Of a stretch of DNA of 64,000 bases, positions 1-8,467 are shown piece by piece; the first letter of the stretch is position 1; every line of letters begins with the position of its first letter. The DNA is from Candidatus Flexicrinis proximus (GTDB taxonomy: Bacteria > Chloroflexota > Anaerolineae > Aggregatilineales > Phototrophicaceae): positions 248,001-312,000 of the forward strand of contig JADJQF010000006.1 in NCBI GenBank assembly GCA_016712885.1, given 5' to 3'. The position numbers were made by a program, and so were the translations under genes. Below the pieces are notes generated by a model that saw only the letters and a list, made by a program, of their open reading frames with translations, was not told the DNA's origin and did not search any database.

Positions 1-1621
1 GCAGCGGCCCCGGAATCTGTTCGAGGTCGTTGGCGGTGGTGATGAACAGAGCTTCGCTCAAGTCGAAGGCGACGTCGAGATAGTGATCGCGGAAGGTGTT
101 GTTCTGCTCCGGGTCGAGGACTTCGAGCAGGGCAGAGGCCGGATCGCCGCGGAAGTCGCGGCCCATCTTGTCGACTTCATCCATGAGGATGATCGGATTG
201 CGCGTCTCGGCGCGGCGGATCGTCTGGATCATACGCCCCGGCAGCGCGCCGATGTACGTGCGGCGGAAGCCGCGAATTTCGGCTTCGTCGCGCACGCCGC
301 CCAGGCTCATGCGGATGAACTTACGGCCCATGGCGCGGGCAATCGACTGGCCGAGCGAGGTTTTACCGACACCCGGAGGCCCCACGAAGCACAGGATCGC
401 GCCCTGACGCTCGCGGCGCATGTAGTCCGTCACGGTCTGGGCATCCAACTCGGCAGCGCGCTCGACGCGGAGCTTGCGGACGGCAAGGAATTCAAGGATA
501 CGCGCCTTGACGTCGGCCAGGCCGTAATGGTCCTCATCGAGGATCTGGCGCGCCCGGGTGATGTCGAGGAGGTCTTCGGTGCGCTGGTTCCAGGGCAGCG
601 AGGTCAGCCAATCGAGATAGGTGCGGATGACGCCATATTCGGCGGCGGCAACCGGCAGCCTGCTCAGGCGATCAAGCTCGCGCCGGGCCTCTTTATCGGC
701 TTCTTCGGGCATGCGGGCGGCGGCGATCTTTTGGCGGAACTCATCCACCTCGACCATCTGCTCGTCATGTTCGCCGAGTTCGCGCTGAATGGCCTTCATC
801 TGCTCGCGCAGATAGTATTCGCGCTGGGTCTTTTCCATCTCGCCCTGTGCTTCGTTCTGGATCTTGCGGCCCAGTTCGAGGACTTCCAGCTCTTTCGAGA
901 GGATACCGATCAGACGGCGCATCTTGGCTTCGATGGTAGGCATTTCCAGCAGCGACTGCGCCTCGTCCAGGTCGACGCGGCGGACATAAGTCGCCACGGC
1001 GTAAACCAGATGCAGCGGGTCTTCCACGTTGAGCGTGCTCTGGATCAGCTCACCAGGCAGGTTGGGGATGAGGTCGGCCAGGCGGCTGAACTGGTCGCTG
1101 ATATTGCGCGCCATTGCCTCGACCTCAAGCGATTCGCCGACCTGTTCAGGCATTGGCGTGACGCGGGCTTTGAGGTACGGTTCGGTCGAGGTGAACTCGC
1201 CCAGACCGATACGGGCAATCCCGCGCACGAGCAGGCGGATGGTGCCGTCCGGCGCACGGAAGAGGCGGTGAATTTCGCCCAGCGTGCCGACCCTGTGCAG
1301 GTCGTCCGGCGTGGGCTGCTCAAGGTCGGGGTCTTTTGCGGCGAACAGTCCGACATATTTCTTGGGGCCGTTCACGTCGTCGACCAGGCGGATGCTGCGC
1401 GGCTGGCCGACGGTGAGCGGCAGGGTCATGCGCGGGAAGATGACCAATCCGCGCAGGGGCAGGATGGGCAGTTCGCCCGGGAGCTCGGAGAGGACGCGCT
1501 CTTCTTCCTCTGCGTCACTGTCAGTGGCGTTGTCGTCCTCATCGTCCATGCCGTCCAGAACGATAGGCACGACACCGTCCGGCAGTCCTTCGGTCAACCA
1601 TTCAATCTCGAATTTGGGCAT
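1..1621 (-). CDS. lon: ATP-dependent protease Lon (3' part outside the window)
   Basis: Lon degrades misfolded and regulatory proteins in the cytoplasm using ATP. The visible 540 residues begin with an acidic leader (about residues 23-42) and the Lon N-terminal substrate-binding domain (ELPILPLRGLVIFPRMTLPL region, about 46-65). A coiled-coil stretch with LGRKIQNEAQGEMEKTQREY and REQMKAIQRELGEHDE follows, then the AAA+ module with Walker A GPPGVGKT (about 414-421) and Walker B-like ILMDEVDKMG. The Ser-Lys protease domain lies beyond the window edge. The ATG at 1621 opens MPKFEIEWL. Family assignment is secure; whether the catalytic dyad is intact cannot be seen. Confidence 0.96.
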   Translation of the reverse strand, partial: MPKFEIEWLTEGLPDGVVPIVLDGMDDEDDNATDSDAEEEERVLSELPGELPILPLRGLVIFPRMTLPLTVGQPRSIRLVDDVNGPKKYVGLFAAKDPDLEQPTPDDLHRVGTLGEIHRLFRAPDGTIRLLVRGIARIGLGEFTSTEPYLKARVTPMPEQVGESLEVEAMARNISDQFSRLADLIPNLPGELIQSTLNVEDPLHLVYAVATYVRRVDLDEAQSLLEMPTIEAKMRRLIGILSKELEVLELGRKIQNEAQGEMEKTQREYYLREQMKAIQRELGEHDEQMVEVDEFRQKIAAARMPEEADKEARRELDRLSRLPVAAAEYGVIRTYLDWLTSLPWNQRTEDLLDITRARQILDEDHYGLADVKARILEFLAVRKLRVERAAELDAQTVTDYMRRERQGAILCFVGPPGVGKTSLGQSIARAMGRKFIRMSLGGVRDEAEIRGFRRTYIGALPGRMIQTIRRAETRNPIILMDEVDKMGRDFRGDPASALLEVLDPEQNNTFRDHYLDVAFDLSEALFITTANDLEQIPGPL

Positions 1622-1737
1622 GTTAGGGATTGGCCTTTCCGGCCTGCAAATGCAGTTGAACCTATTGTACGGTATACAGACTACCTGACTCCCGTAAAAA
1701 TACCGTTAGATATTCCGATGCCCTAGTTATAGGGGCA

Positions 1738-1872
1738 TTAGAACTCCCCGATATGCAGACGCCGCAGCTCGCGCCAGATCTCCTCACCGTCAACGCCTGG
1801 CGGCTGACCCTGCGGCGAAGTTCCGGCACAAAAAACCTCTCTGACTATCAAACTACCGATTCTTTTGGTCAC
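1738..1872 (-). CDS. Possible small protein (44 aa)
   Basis: A GTG-started frame reads MTKRIGSLIVREVFCAG and ends EEIWRELRRLHIGEF before TAA. Its composition is protein-like (charged amphipathic C-terminal helix, no low complexity), unlike the AT-richer DNA upstream. It lies on the same strand as lon, 116 bp before it. No clear ribosome binding site is visible, so this may be a real small gene or the tail of a decayed one. I do not recognise a family. Confidence 0.35.
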   Translation of the reverse strand: MTKRIGSLIVREVFCAGTSPQGQPPGVDGEEIWRELRRLHIGEF

Positions 1873-1941
1873 TTATCACAAAATTCGCATGATTGATGTT
1901 ATCTTGATGTCACAAACGCCATCTCACTGTATACTACGTCC

Positions 1942-1947
1942 TATAAT
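1942..1947 (+). promoter_or_regulatory. Candidate -10 box TATAAT for the DUF3592-like gene
   Basis: A perfect TATAAT lies here, with a second TATACT at 1930-1935. No convincing -35 hexamer is at normal spacing. A start of transcription near 1954 would favour the ATG at 1981 over the upstream in-frame ATG at 1957. Confidence 0.4.
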
Positions 1948-1980
1948 GAATATTGCATGTTGCATGATAGGATTTTGATT

Positions 1981-2547
1981 ATGTCGGCCCATTTTAGTTC
2001 TGCGCCACACAGCCGCCATTCCTCCCTGCACCAGAACACCAAGCGTCCGCCGCTGCGTGTTTTCATGTATCTGCTCATCAGCTTATCGTTGAGCGCGCTG
2101 TTAATCGTTTCCGCTGAGGGGCACGCCCGCTCGGTCGAGTATATGCGTTCCTTTGGAATCAGTGTCGAAGGTCTTGTGACGGATACCGGGACGGTGAGCG
2201 TCGGCGGGAGGACACCGAGCTATTACATCTCCGGCGAATACGCCGCTCTAAGCCCTTCCGGTATCGAACTCCAACTGCCTTTCCGTTTCACCGTCACGGC
2301 CGAGGAATTCAAGACGTATGCTGAGGGCAACACGCTTGCCCTGATTTACGATCCCGATCGCAAGGACGACCCGCAGATCACGGCTGAGGTGGATTTGGTC
2401 GATACGGCAGGCATGCGCGGGGTGGCGCTGATAACCGCCGCCGTGTACGCGCTGCTTGGCATCGGATTGAGCGTCTTCGATTGGCGCAGGCTCTCACGCA
2501 GTTCAAAGCGCGAGTCGAAACTGCGCAGCGCGTTCGGAACACGCTAG
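1981..2547 (+). CDS. DUF3592-like two-helix membrane protein
   Basis: The 188-residue product has an N-terminal hydrophobic helix (FMYLLISLSLSALLIVSAEG, about 28-47), an extracytoplasmic beta-rich stretch with GLVTDTGTVSVGG, YYISGEYAAL and the closing ALIYDPDRKDDPQ motif, and a second helix (GVALITAAVYALLGIGLSVF) before a basic tail. That order, helix then V-Y-beta domain with Y-D-P then helix, is the DUF3592 pattern; function is unknown. I prefer ATG 1981 because AGGA sits 8 bases upstream and the candidate -10 is too close to ATG 1957. Confidence 0.6.
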   Translation: MSAHFSSAPHSRHSSLHQNTKRPPLRVFMYLLISLSLSALLIVSAEGHARSVEYMRSFGISVEGLVTDTGTVSVGGRTPSYYISGEYAALSPSGIELQLPFRFTVTAEEFKTYAEGNTLALIYDPDRKDDPQITAEVDLVDTAGMRGVALITAAVYALLGIGLSVFDWRRLSRSSKRESKLRSAFGTR

Positions 2548-2581
2548 CGCAAATCCACCTTCCAAGAGGACAGAGACCGGA

Positions 2582-4084
2582 TCACTGCCGCATTAACTGG
2601 CGCACCAGCGCGATAAATTCCTCACGGTTACCGTACATCAGGCCGCCGAGTTCATTCAGGATGAACTGGACTTCCGCGCCTGCCGTCAGCGTGATCTTGA
2701 CGACCGGGTTGACAAACAGAACCGTACCGCGCTCGATGCTGGCGATCTCGTCAAAGCGAACCTCGTACGGCTGGGTATTGAGGATCGACATGACGGTCGG
2801 CATCAGCACGATGCGCCGGTTGGTCAGGTACAAGGTGCGCTGGCTCCAGCCCATGCCGTGATACCACGATACGCCCTGATGCCTGACGACACGCTCCCCC
2901 GGCGCCAGCGGGAAAGGCGCGGCAATATAGGGCTCGGCGGTTGGCGAGAGCGCATCAAGCTCGTCAGTCTCGGAGATGGCGGAGGGAGGCTCTGGCGCGG
3001 CTTTCGGCGCCGACTTCTTGGTGTCCAGAGCCGCCTGAGCCGCGCGGACAATATCCGGGCCGAGCAGCCCGGTCGATTCTCGGGCCTGCCGGACAGGCAT
3101 GCCCAATTCCGGCGCGAGACGTGCCGGATCGCCATAATCAGGAGCCTGCTGCCAGAGCTGCTCGATTTGATGCCGGGCGGCGGGGATGTCGCCATTGTTG
3201 TAGGCGCTCAGGGCTTCTTTATATAACCACGCGAAGGACTGGTTATGGCGTGCCAGGGCCAGCCCCTGCTGGGCGCGTGGTTCGCCGCCGGTTTCGGTCA
3301 TCATCGCGTTCCAGGCGGCGATTTCGAGGCCCCATTCCCCTTCCAGCCGCGCCTGATAGGCGATCTGCTTGAGCCGTTCGATCCAGACCTGCCGGCGCTT
3401 CTGAAGCAGTTCCGGCATACGATTACCGATATAGTTGTTGCGATAGGTGGGGTTGGCGTTGAGGATCCGCTGGAACAGATCGGTCGCACGATCGAGGTTG
3501 CTGGCGATTTCCGCCTGCACCGCGCGGCGGTACAGCTCGTCGAATTCCGCGTCATTCTGCAACGAGGATTGCGCCTGCTCGATCACGCCCAGGGGCAGCA
3601 AGCTGATCGGCCGGTCCTCCCCGAATTTCACACCTTCCGGGCGAGGCGGAAGAGGATCCAGCGGCAGGTCCATCAGGAGTTCGACAAGTTCGTGCAGCTG
3701 GCGTGAGTAGTCGGCCTCGGCGCGGAAGTCCAGCCAGCGCGACCCGTGCGCCAGCACTTCTGCCGGTACACCTTTCGGACAGTCCTTGAGCAAGAGAACG
3801 TAGATCGGCCGGCCAAGGGTCACGGCATAGCGGTATTCCCAGCCGACGTAGGGCGAGTCGGCGGCGTCCGGTGTCATGACCAGCACCACGGCGTGCGCCT
3901 TGTCGATGGCGATCTGCAGCTCGCGCCGCCAGTTCGCGCCGCCACGCGAGGCCAGATCCCGGCGGTCGAGCCAGGTGTCGAAGTCGCGCACCCGCAGATC
4001 GACCTCCAGGCGGTCGACAAATTCGCTGTCGACGCGGCGATAGCTGATGAAGAGCGAGAGCTGCTGTCGGGTGGGTTGCTGCAT
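2582..4084 (-). CDS. TIR domain protein with helical middle and GRAM/PH-like C-terminus
   Basis: This 500-residue protein starts with a TIR fold (about 9-140): LFISYRR box 1, the DTWLDRRDL loop, AHAVVLVMTPDA, and WE at 82-83 in the helix where TIR NADases carry their catalytic glutamate. Residues about 180-330 are helical and TPR-like. The last ~110 residues (GERVVRHQGVSWYHG, LYLTNRRIVLMPT, IASIERGTVLF) resemble a GRAM or bacterial PH domain. The middle region clearly matches the upstream neighbour (GEWGLEIAAWNAM versus GDWGREIAALNAW; YGDPARLAPELGM versus FGDPRGLAVKLGV), so the two are paralogues. It starts 3 bp after that gene's stop, an operon. NADase activity is an inference; a scaffold role is possible. 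Confidence 0.8.
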   Translation of the reverse strand: MQQPTRQQLSLFISYRRVDSEFVDRLEVDLRVRDFDTWLDRRDLASRGGANWRRELQIAIDKAHAVVLVMTPDAADSPYVGWEYRYAVTLGRPIYVLLLKDCPKGVPAEVLAHGSRWLDFRAEADYSRQLHELVELLMDLPLDPLPPRPEGVKFGEDRPISLLPLGVIEQAQSSLQNDAEFDELYRRAVQAEIASNLDRATDLFQRILNANPTYRNNYIGNRMPELLQKRRQVWIERLKQIAYQARLEGEWGLEIAAWNAMMTETGGEPRAQQGLALARHNQSFAWLYKEALSAYNNGDIPAARHQIEQLWQQAPDYGDPARLAPELGMPVRQARESTGLLGPDIVRAAQAALDTKKSAPKAAPEPPSAISETDELDALSPTAEPYIAAPFPLAPGERVVRHQGVSWYHGMGWSQRTLYLTNRRIVLMPTVMSILNTQPYEVRFDEIASIERGTVLFVNPVVKITLTAGAEVQFILNELGGLMYGNREEFIALVRQLMRQ

Positions 4085-4087
4085 GAT

Positions 4088-5446
4088 TTATTTCCGCCCG
4101 GCAGTCATTCTGCGGTGAACGAAAAACGCCGCCAGCAGGCCGAGGGCGATCCCACCGATGAGATTGGGAAGAAGGGGATCATCACAAAGAATCGTGATAT
4201 TGCCGAAAAAGTCCATGCTGTGGCAGTTTGGATCATTCAGCAATGCGGCGGCCGCACCCGTGCCCAAGATCAAACCAATGACCGCACCCACGATGCCGAA
4301 GCCCGCGTAGATCACCCATGCCGCGACCATGGTCGCCGGATTGCTGCTAGCCGGCGGGGTAATGCGGACAGGGTTAATCCCTTCCCTTCCCGTGTCTTGC
4401 GCATTATTTGCAGGGACAAAACTGCCTGGCTTAATGGCGGTTGACGGTTGGCTGCTGGCTGCTGGCCGCTGCATTTCGCTGGCAACCGGCGGCTGGAAAC
4501 TGGAAACTGTTTTCTCCGTCGCTACACGCCGCTGCACGCCGAGTTTTACGGCCAGACCGCGCGGATCGCCGAACTTGGGTGCGGCCTGATAGAGCATCCG
4601 GAGCATTTCGGACGCCGCGCCGGGATCGGACGCGACGAGCGCTTCCGCCTGCTGATAGAGGTTCGCATGCTGCTGGTTCTGGCGGGCGGTCGCCAACAGG
4701 GGTTCCACGGCGCGTTCACCTTGCAGCCGCCCCCAGGCGTTGAGCGCGGCGATCTCGCGGCCCCAATCGCCGGAAGAACGGGCGTCGGACGCGTAGCGTT
4801 CAAGGTTCTGGATGCGCTGGGCCTGCAGCTGGCCGTTTAATTCGTCGAGCTGCTTGTGCACCAGCCCATTCTGAAAGTTGGCGTCGCGCTCGACGATGCT
4901 GGCGTAGATGGCGGCGGCGCGTTCGCGGTCTTCCGGCGTGCCGCGGGCTTTGGCGCTGGTGGCGGCGATAAAGAGCGCATCCAGGCTTTCGGGAGGTTCG
5001 GGCAGCTTGGCCATTTGCGAGGCCGGATCGTAGGTCGGCGGGCTACCGGGCGTGACGAAGGCCAGAGTCAACAGCAGGTACTTGAGGTCGCGGTCATAGC
5101 GGCCTTCTTCAAAGTCGAACCACTGGATCGTATCGACTGGCGCAGGCAGATTCACCTGGCGCAGCTTTAGCGGGATGATCAGCTTTCGGGAGTTGACGGC
5201 GTGTTGGATTTCGCGCTGCACATCGGGATTGGCGATGGCCGGCGGGGAGGTGATCAGCAGCAGCACGTCCGAACCGTCGATGACGGCGCGCACGCTGTCC
5301 CAGCCGCCTTCGCTGCCGCCGCGCGTGGCCAGCAGGCCGCGATCCACCCCCGCCTCGATGCTGCGGGCGGTCAAATCTGCGGCGATGCGCTCGACGAAGG
5401 TCAGATTCGCCGGAGCATAGCTGATATAGGCGCGTAATTTTGCCAT
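4088..5446 (-). CDS. TIR domain protein with C-terminal membrane segments
   Basis: A 452-residue paralogue of the next gene. The TIR domain (about 4-135) begins LRAYISYAPANL and has SDVLLLITSPPA and E79 in VQREIQHAV at the catalytic-glutamate position. A helical repeat region (about 160-300) precedes a Ser/Pro-rich linker and two hydrophobic segments near the C-terminus (MVAAWVIYAGFGIVGAVIGL and LIGGIALGLLAAFFV), implying membrane attachment. I start at ATG 5446 because the upstream in-frame extension runs through a dispersed hairpin repeat and is not protein-like; only a weak AGGA precedes it. The pair pairs one membrane-anchored and one GRAM-tailed TIR protein. Confidence 0.78.
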   Translation of the reverse strand: MAKLRAYISYAPANLTFVERIAADLTARSIEAGVDRGLLATRGGSEGGWDSVRAVIDGSDVLLLITSPPAIANPDVQREIQHAVNSRKLIIPLKLRQVNLPAPVDTIQWFDFEEGRYDRDLKYLLLTLAFVTPGSPPTYDPASQMAKLPEPPESLDALFIAATSAKARGTPEDRERAAAIYASIVERDANFQNGLVHKQLDELNGQLQAQRIQNLERYASDARSSGDWGREIAALNAWGRLQGERAVEPLLATARQNQQHANLYQQAEALVASDPGAASEMLRMLYQAAPKFGDPRGLAVKLGVQRRVATEKTVSSFQPPVASEMQRPAASSQPSTAIKPGSFVPANNAQDTGREGINPVRITPPASSNPATMVAAWVIYAGFGIVGAVIGLILGTGAAAALLNDPNCHSMDFFGNITILCDDPLLPNLIGGIALGLLAAFFVHRRMTAGRK

Positions 5447-5467
5447 GGGCGGCGGGATTCCTAACGG

Positions 5468-5672
5468 TCCGATATATAACGGATAATGACAGGGGATTTT
5501 GAAGGCTTTGCCTCCAAACCTCCACAAGGGGTTTGCACCCCTTGACCCCTCATCTGCGAATATATACGGCTTTGCCGTACAAATTCGCCAATATGCGAGG
5601 TGCAGGAGAGCAATTTCCTGGTGGGTTCGGGGTGAAACCCCGAAGAACACCCCACAACTCACGTTATATAAG
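5468..5672 (+). repeat. Multi-hairpin element, copy 1
   Basis: Fills most of the 357-bp gap between the divergent TIR operon and AEC gene. Inverted ends TATATAACG (5473-5481) and CGTTATATA (5662-5670) enclose five successive stem-loops: about 5501-5518, CAAGGGG/CCCCTTG (5525-5544), a long stem with GCGAAT/ATTCGC arms (5556-5588), CAGGA/TCCTG (5603-5620) and TTCGGGG/CCCCGAA (5626-5644). The order matches the other copies in the window. Confidence 0.75.
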
Positions 5673-5803
5673 AGTTTAGCCGGGAATCGCGTTGCGGCGC
5701 AACCGACCGAGCGCGCAGCCGTTCCGTCCTCCCTAGTCAAACGCCGCCGGCGGACTTACACTTGCCGCTTGGCTTTTCCCCTTCCAGCATCCCGGCGGCG
5801 TAC

Positions 5804-6733
5804 GTGCCCGAACTCCTCGATATCCTGTTCAATGTCATCAGCCCGATTTTCCTGATCGTCGGATTGGCGTTCTTTATCGGGAAGCGTTTTGGCCCTGACC
5901 CGCGCGCGCTGTCGACGGTGCTGATTTACCTGTTCATCCCGGCGCTTTCTTTCCGGACGATGATCCAACTGCCGATTAACGGCGTATCTGATATCGTCAA
6001 CGGCGATTTTGGACGCGCTTTCCTCCAGATTACCCTGCTCTCGCTGATTATGATGAGCGTCGGCATAGGACTGAGCCGGGTTCTGAAGCTGGATCGCAAG
6101 ACGGGCAGCGCTTTCACGCTCTCGGTGACCCAGCTCAACGCGGGAAACCTGGGGATTCCGCTCAATACGTTCGCCTTTGGGCCGGAGGGCGGCGCGCTTG
6201 CGCTGCTGTTCTATGTTTCCAGCGCGATGGTGGGCAGCATGATCGGCGTATTCGTGGCGTCCCGCGGGGAAAAGGGTATCGGCGCGGCGCTGATGAACGT
6301 GATCCGGGTGCCGGTAGGGCTGTCGGCGCTGATCGGCCTGGCGATGAACACCTTTGACGTCAGCCTGCCCAAGCCGGTGGAGAATTCGATCTTCCTGCTG
6401 GGCGATGCTACCATCCCGGCGATGATTGTGCTGCTCGGCCTGCTGATCAGCCGGATGGAAGTCAAAACCGCGCCGTGGAGGCTGGTGATACTGGCCGCAG
6501 CGCTGCGGCTGCTGGGGGGCGCGGCGATCGGGTTCGTGCTGGCGAGTTTACTGGGGCAAAGCGGGCTGGCGTTTTCGGTCGCAATCCTTCAATCCGCCGT
6601 GCCGACCGCCGTCATGGCGAATGCGCTGGCCGCCGAGTTCGGCAGCGACGCGCAGTTTACGTCCGCGGCGACGCTCATCAGCACCTTAGCCAGTATCGTT
6701 ACATTAACCCTGCTGATCGCTATTCTGAGATAG
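5804..6733 (+). CDS. AEC-family (auxin efflux carrier-like) transporter
   Basis: About 309 residues with ten hydrophobic segments in the AEC/YfdV pattern. The N-terminal PIFLIVGLAFFIGKRFG and LIYLFIPALSF are followed by the conserved LNAGNLGIPLNTFAFG stretch and, in the second half, SIFLLGDATIPAMIVLLG and QSAVPTAVMANALAAEFG. Members export or import organic acids and similar anions; substrate is not predictable. The frame stays open to a TTG at 5762, but GTG 5804 gives the natural family start. It ends 14 bp before the cytochrome gene, so the two may be cotranscribed. Confidence 0.82.
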   Translation: MPELLDILFNVISPIFLIVGLAFFIGKRFGPDPRALSTVLIYLFIPALSFRTMIQLPINGVSDIVNGDFGRAFLQITLLSLIMMSVGIGLSRVLKLDRKTGSAFTLSVTQLNAGNLGIPLNTFAFGPEGGALALLFYVSSAMVGSMIGVFVASRGEKGIGAALMNVIRVPVGLSALIGLAMNTFDVSLPKPVENSIFLLGDATIPAMIVLLGLLISRMEVKTAPWRLVILAAALRLLGGAAIGFVLASLLGQSGLAFSVAILQSAVPTAVMANALAAEFGSDAQFTSAATLISTLASIVTLTLLIAILR

Positions 6734-6747
6734 TGGAGAAGTACTGA

Positions 6748-8394
6748 GTGTTGAGCTGCTCACGCTGGGATAACCGCGCGGCGCCCAGAACCAGGGGCTG
6801 GCATTGGGGAATGCTGGCCGTCCTGGTGCTGCTCGTATCCTCCTGCACCAATCTAAGCGGCGAACCGCGGGTTGTCGCGACTATACCCCCGGCTTCACCG
6901 GCACCGCCCACGCAGACGCCGCCGCCGGAACTGGGCTTTCCGCTCACCCCGCCCGACCTCGCCAACGGCGCACGCATCTACGCTGCCCACTGTGCAGCGT
7001 GTCATGGCGAAACCGGACGCGGAGACGGTCCGGTCACGCTCGAAACCCCAGGGATGGCCGCCGGTAACTTCACCGACCCAGCCAGCGCGCGCAGCCAGAC
7101 CCCGCACGAGTGGTACCGCACCATCACGCGCGGCCGCATCGAAAACCTGATGCCGCCGTGGATCAACGTGCTGAGCGAGCAGGAGCGGTGGGACGTCGCG
7201 CTGTATACCTACACCCTGCACTATGCGCGCGCCGCGCTGGAAATCGGCGGGCGGATTTTTGAGGACTGCGCCGAATGCCATGGGCCGGAAGGCCGCGGCG
7301 ACGGGCCGGAAGCCGACACCATCGAGCAAGGCGTCAAAGACCTGAGCGATCCGGTCGAAATGACCACGCTCAGCGACGACTCGATCTTCAAGATGGTCAC
7401 ACAAGGCTTCGAGGAGATCATGCCGTCCTACGCTGAACTCAGCGAAGACGAACGGTGGGCAGTGACCGCCTATGCGCGCTCGCTTTCACTGCTTAATCCG
7501 CCGCAGGACGCGCTGGAGCCGACGGTGATTCCCGGCATGACGGACTCGCTGTACCACGTCTCGGCGACAGCCTTCCTGCTGCAAATCCACGCGGAAGGGG
7601 ACGGCCTCGACATCGTGCAGGCTATCCGTATCCGCAATGTATCCGAGACGCTGGCCTTCAGCCAGAATATCGTGCTACCCAGCGGTAAAACAGCGTCCCT
7701 CGCGCTGCACCTGCCGGAGGGCGCCGCCCTGAACGCCACAACCGGCATCAGCGAAGTCAGCGCGGACGGGATGACAGCCTATGTCATCGACCCGCTGCCC
7801 CCGCTGTCCGAACAGCTCTACGTCCTAAACTATACCCTGCCCTACACGCCCGGCGAACCGCTCACGGTGCCGCTCGACCTGGTGGTCGCAGGCCCGGTCC
7901 GAGTCCTCGTCCGGCCGCTGGAGATGCGAGTACGGAGTGAACAGCTTCCCTCATTCGGCGAGCAGGCGCTCGGCGGCGAACTGTATAACGCATACGGCGA
8001 CCAGCTTGCGCTGCGTGCCGGCAGTCTGCTGAGTTTCAGGCTTGAAGGCACGGCTGATCCCGCGCCAGTCTCGACAGACGCGCCCGCCTTCACGCCGACC
8101 TCCGCGCCGGCTGCCGGTATTGCAGGGATGGTGCCAACCGCCGTCCTGCTGCCTGTTGTCGTGACCGGCGTGCTGATCCTGGCCGCCGGCTTCGGCATCT
8201 ACGCTTACCGCACACGTACGGTCTCGCCGGAAGCGCGCATTATGCAGATCGCCCGGGAGATCGGCCGCATCGACGCGGAGCACAAGGCGGGGACGCTTAA
8301 TCACGATCTGTGGCACCGGCGGCGGGCAGCCTTGAAAGCCGAACAGATGGCGCTGCGCGGGTACCCGGAAGACAAGAAGGACGACCAGGCATGA
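6748..8394 (+). CDS. Dihaem c-type cytochrome lipoprotein with C-terminal membrane anchor
   Basis: A 548-residue exported protein. A basic N-terminus and hydrophobic core end in lipobox LVSSC (about residue 33). Two cytochrome c domains follow, each with a haem motif: CAACH (about 88-92) and CAECH (about 177-181), both continuing into the GRGDGP type loop. The middle is a beta-rich domain, then a Thr/Pro linker, a transmembrane helix (VPTAVLLPVVVTGVLILAAGFGIYAY) and a charged cytoplasmic tail with a coiled-coil look (REIGRIDAEHKAGTLNHDLWHRRR). GTG 6748 is chosen because GGAG lies 9 bases upstream. The next gene encodes a CcmA-like ATPase, suggesting a role in haem or cytochrome assembly, or electron transfer outside the membrane. 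Confidence 0.85.
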   Translation: MLSCSRWDNRAAPRTRGWHWGMLAVLVLLVSSCTNLSGEPRVVATIPPASPAPPTQTPPPELGFPLTPPDLANGARIYAAHCAACHGETGRGDGPVTLETPGMAAGNFTDPASARSQTPHEWYRTITRGRIENLMPPWINVLSEQERWDVALYTYTLHYARAALEIGGRIFEDCAECHGPEGRGDGPEADTIEQGVKDLSDPVEMTTLSDDSIFKMVTQGFEEIMPSYAELSEDERWAVTAYARSLSLLNPPQDALEPTVIPGMTDSLYHVSATAFLLQIHAEGDGLDIVQAIRIRNVSETLAFSQNIVLPSGKTASLALHLPEGAALNATTGISEVSADGMTAYVIDPLPPLSEQLYVLNYTLPYTPGEPLTVPLDLVVAGPVRVLVRPLEMRVRSEQLPSFGEQALGGELYNAYGDQLALRAGSLLSFRLEGTADPAPVSTDAPAFTPTSAPAAGIAGMVPTAVLLPVVVTGVLILAAGFGIYAYRTRTVSPEARIMQIAREIGRIDAEHKAGTLNHDLWHRRRAALKAEQMALRGYPEDKKDDQA

Positions 8395-8467
8395 CGCGCT
8401 CTTCGTCAAACTCTTTTCATTCATCCTGGCGCGCGCTGCCGCGCCCACTGCGATAGGGTTTTCTGCT

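Noticed and set aside
83..1726. Long open frame on the + strand opposite lon
   Set aside because: It has no protein-like composition or start signal; the minus strand encodes an unmistakable Lon. High GC creates long antisense open frames.
5447..5740. N-terminal extension of the second TIR protein to a start near 5740
   Set aside because: The extension is read from a dispersed hairpin repeat that also occurs outside genes; the TIR domain begins at the ATG at 5446.
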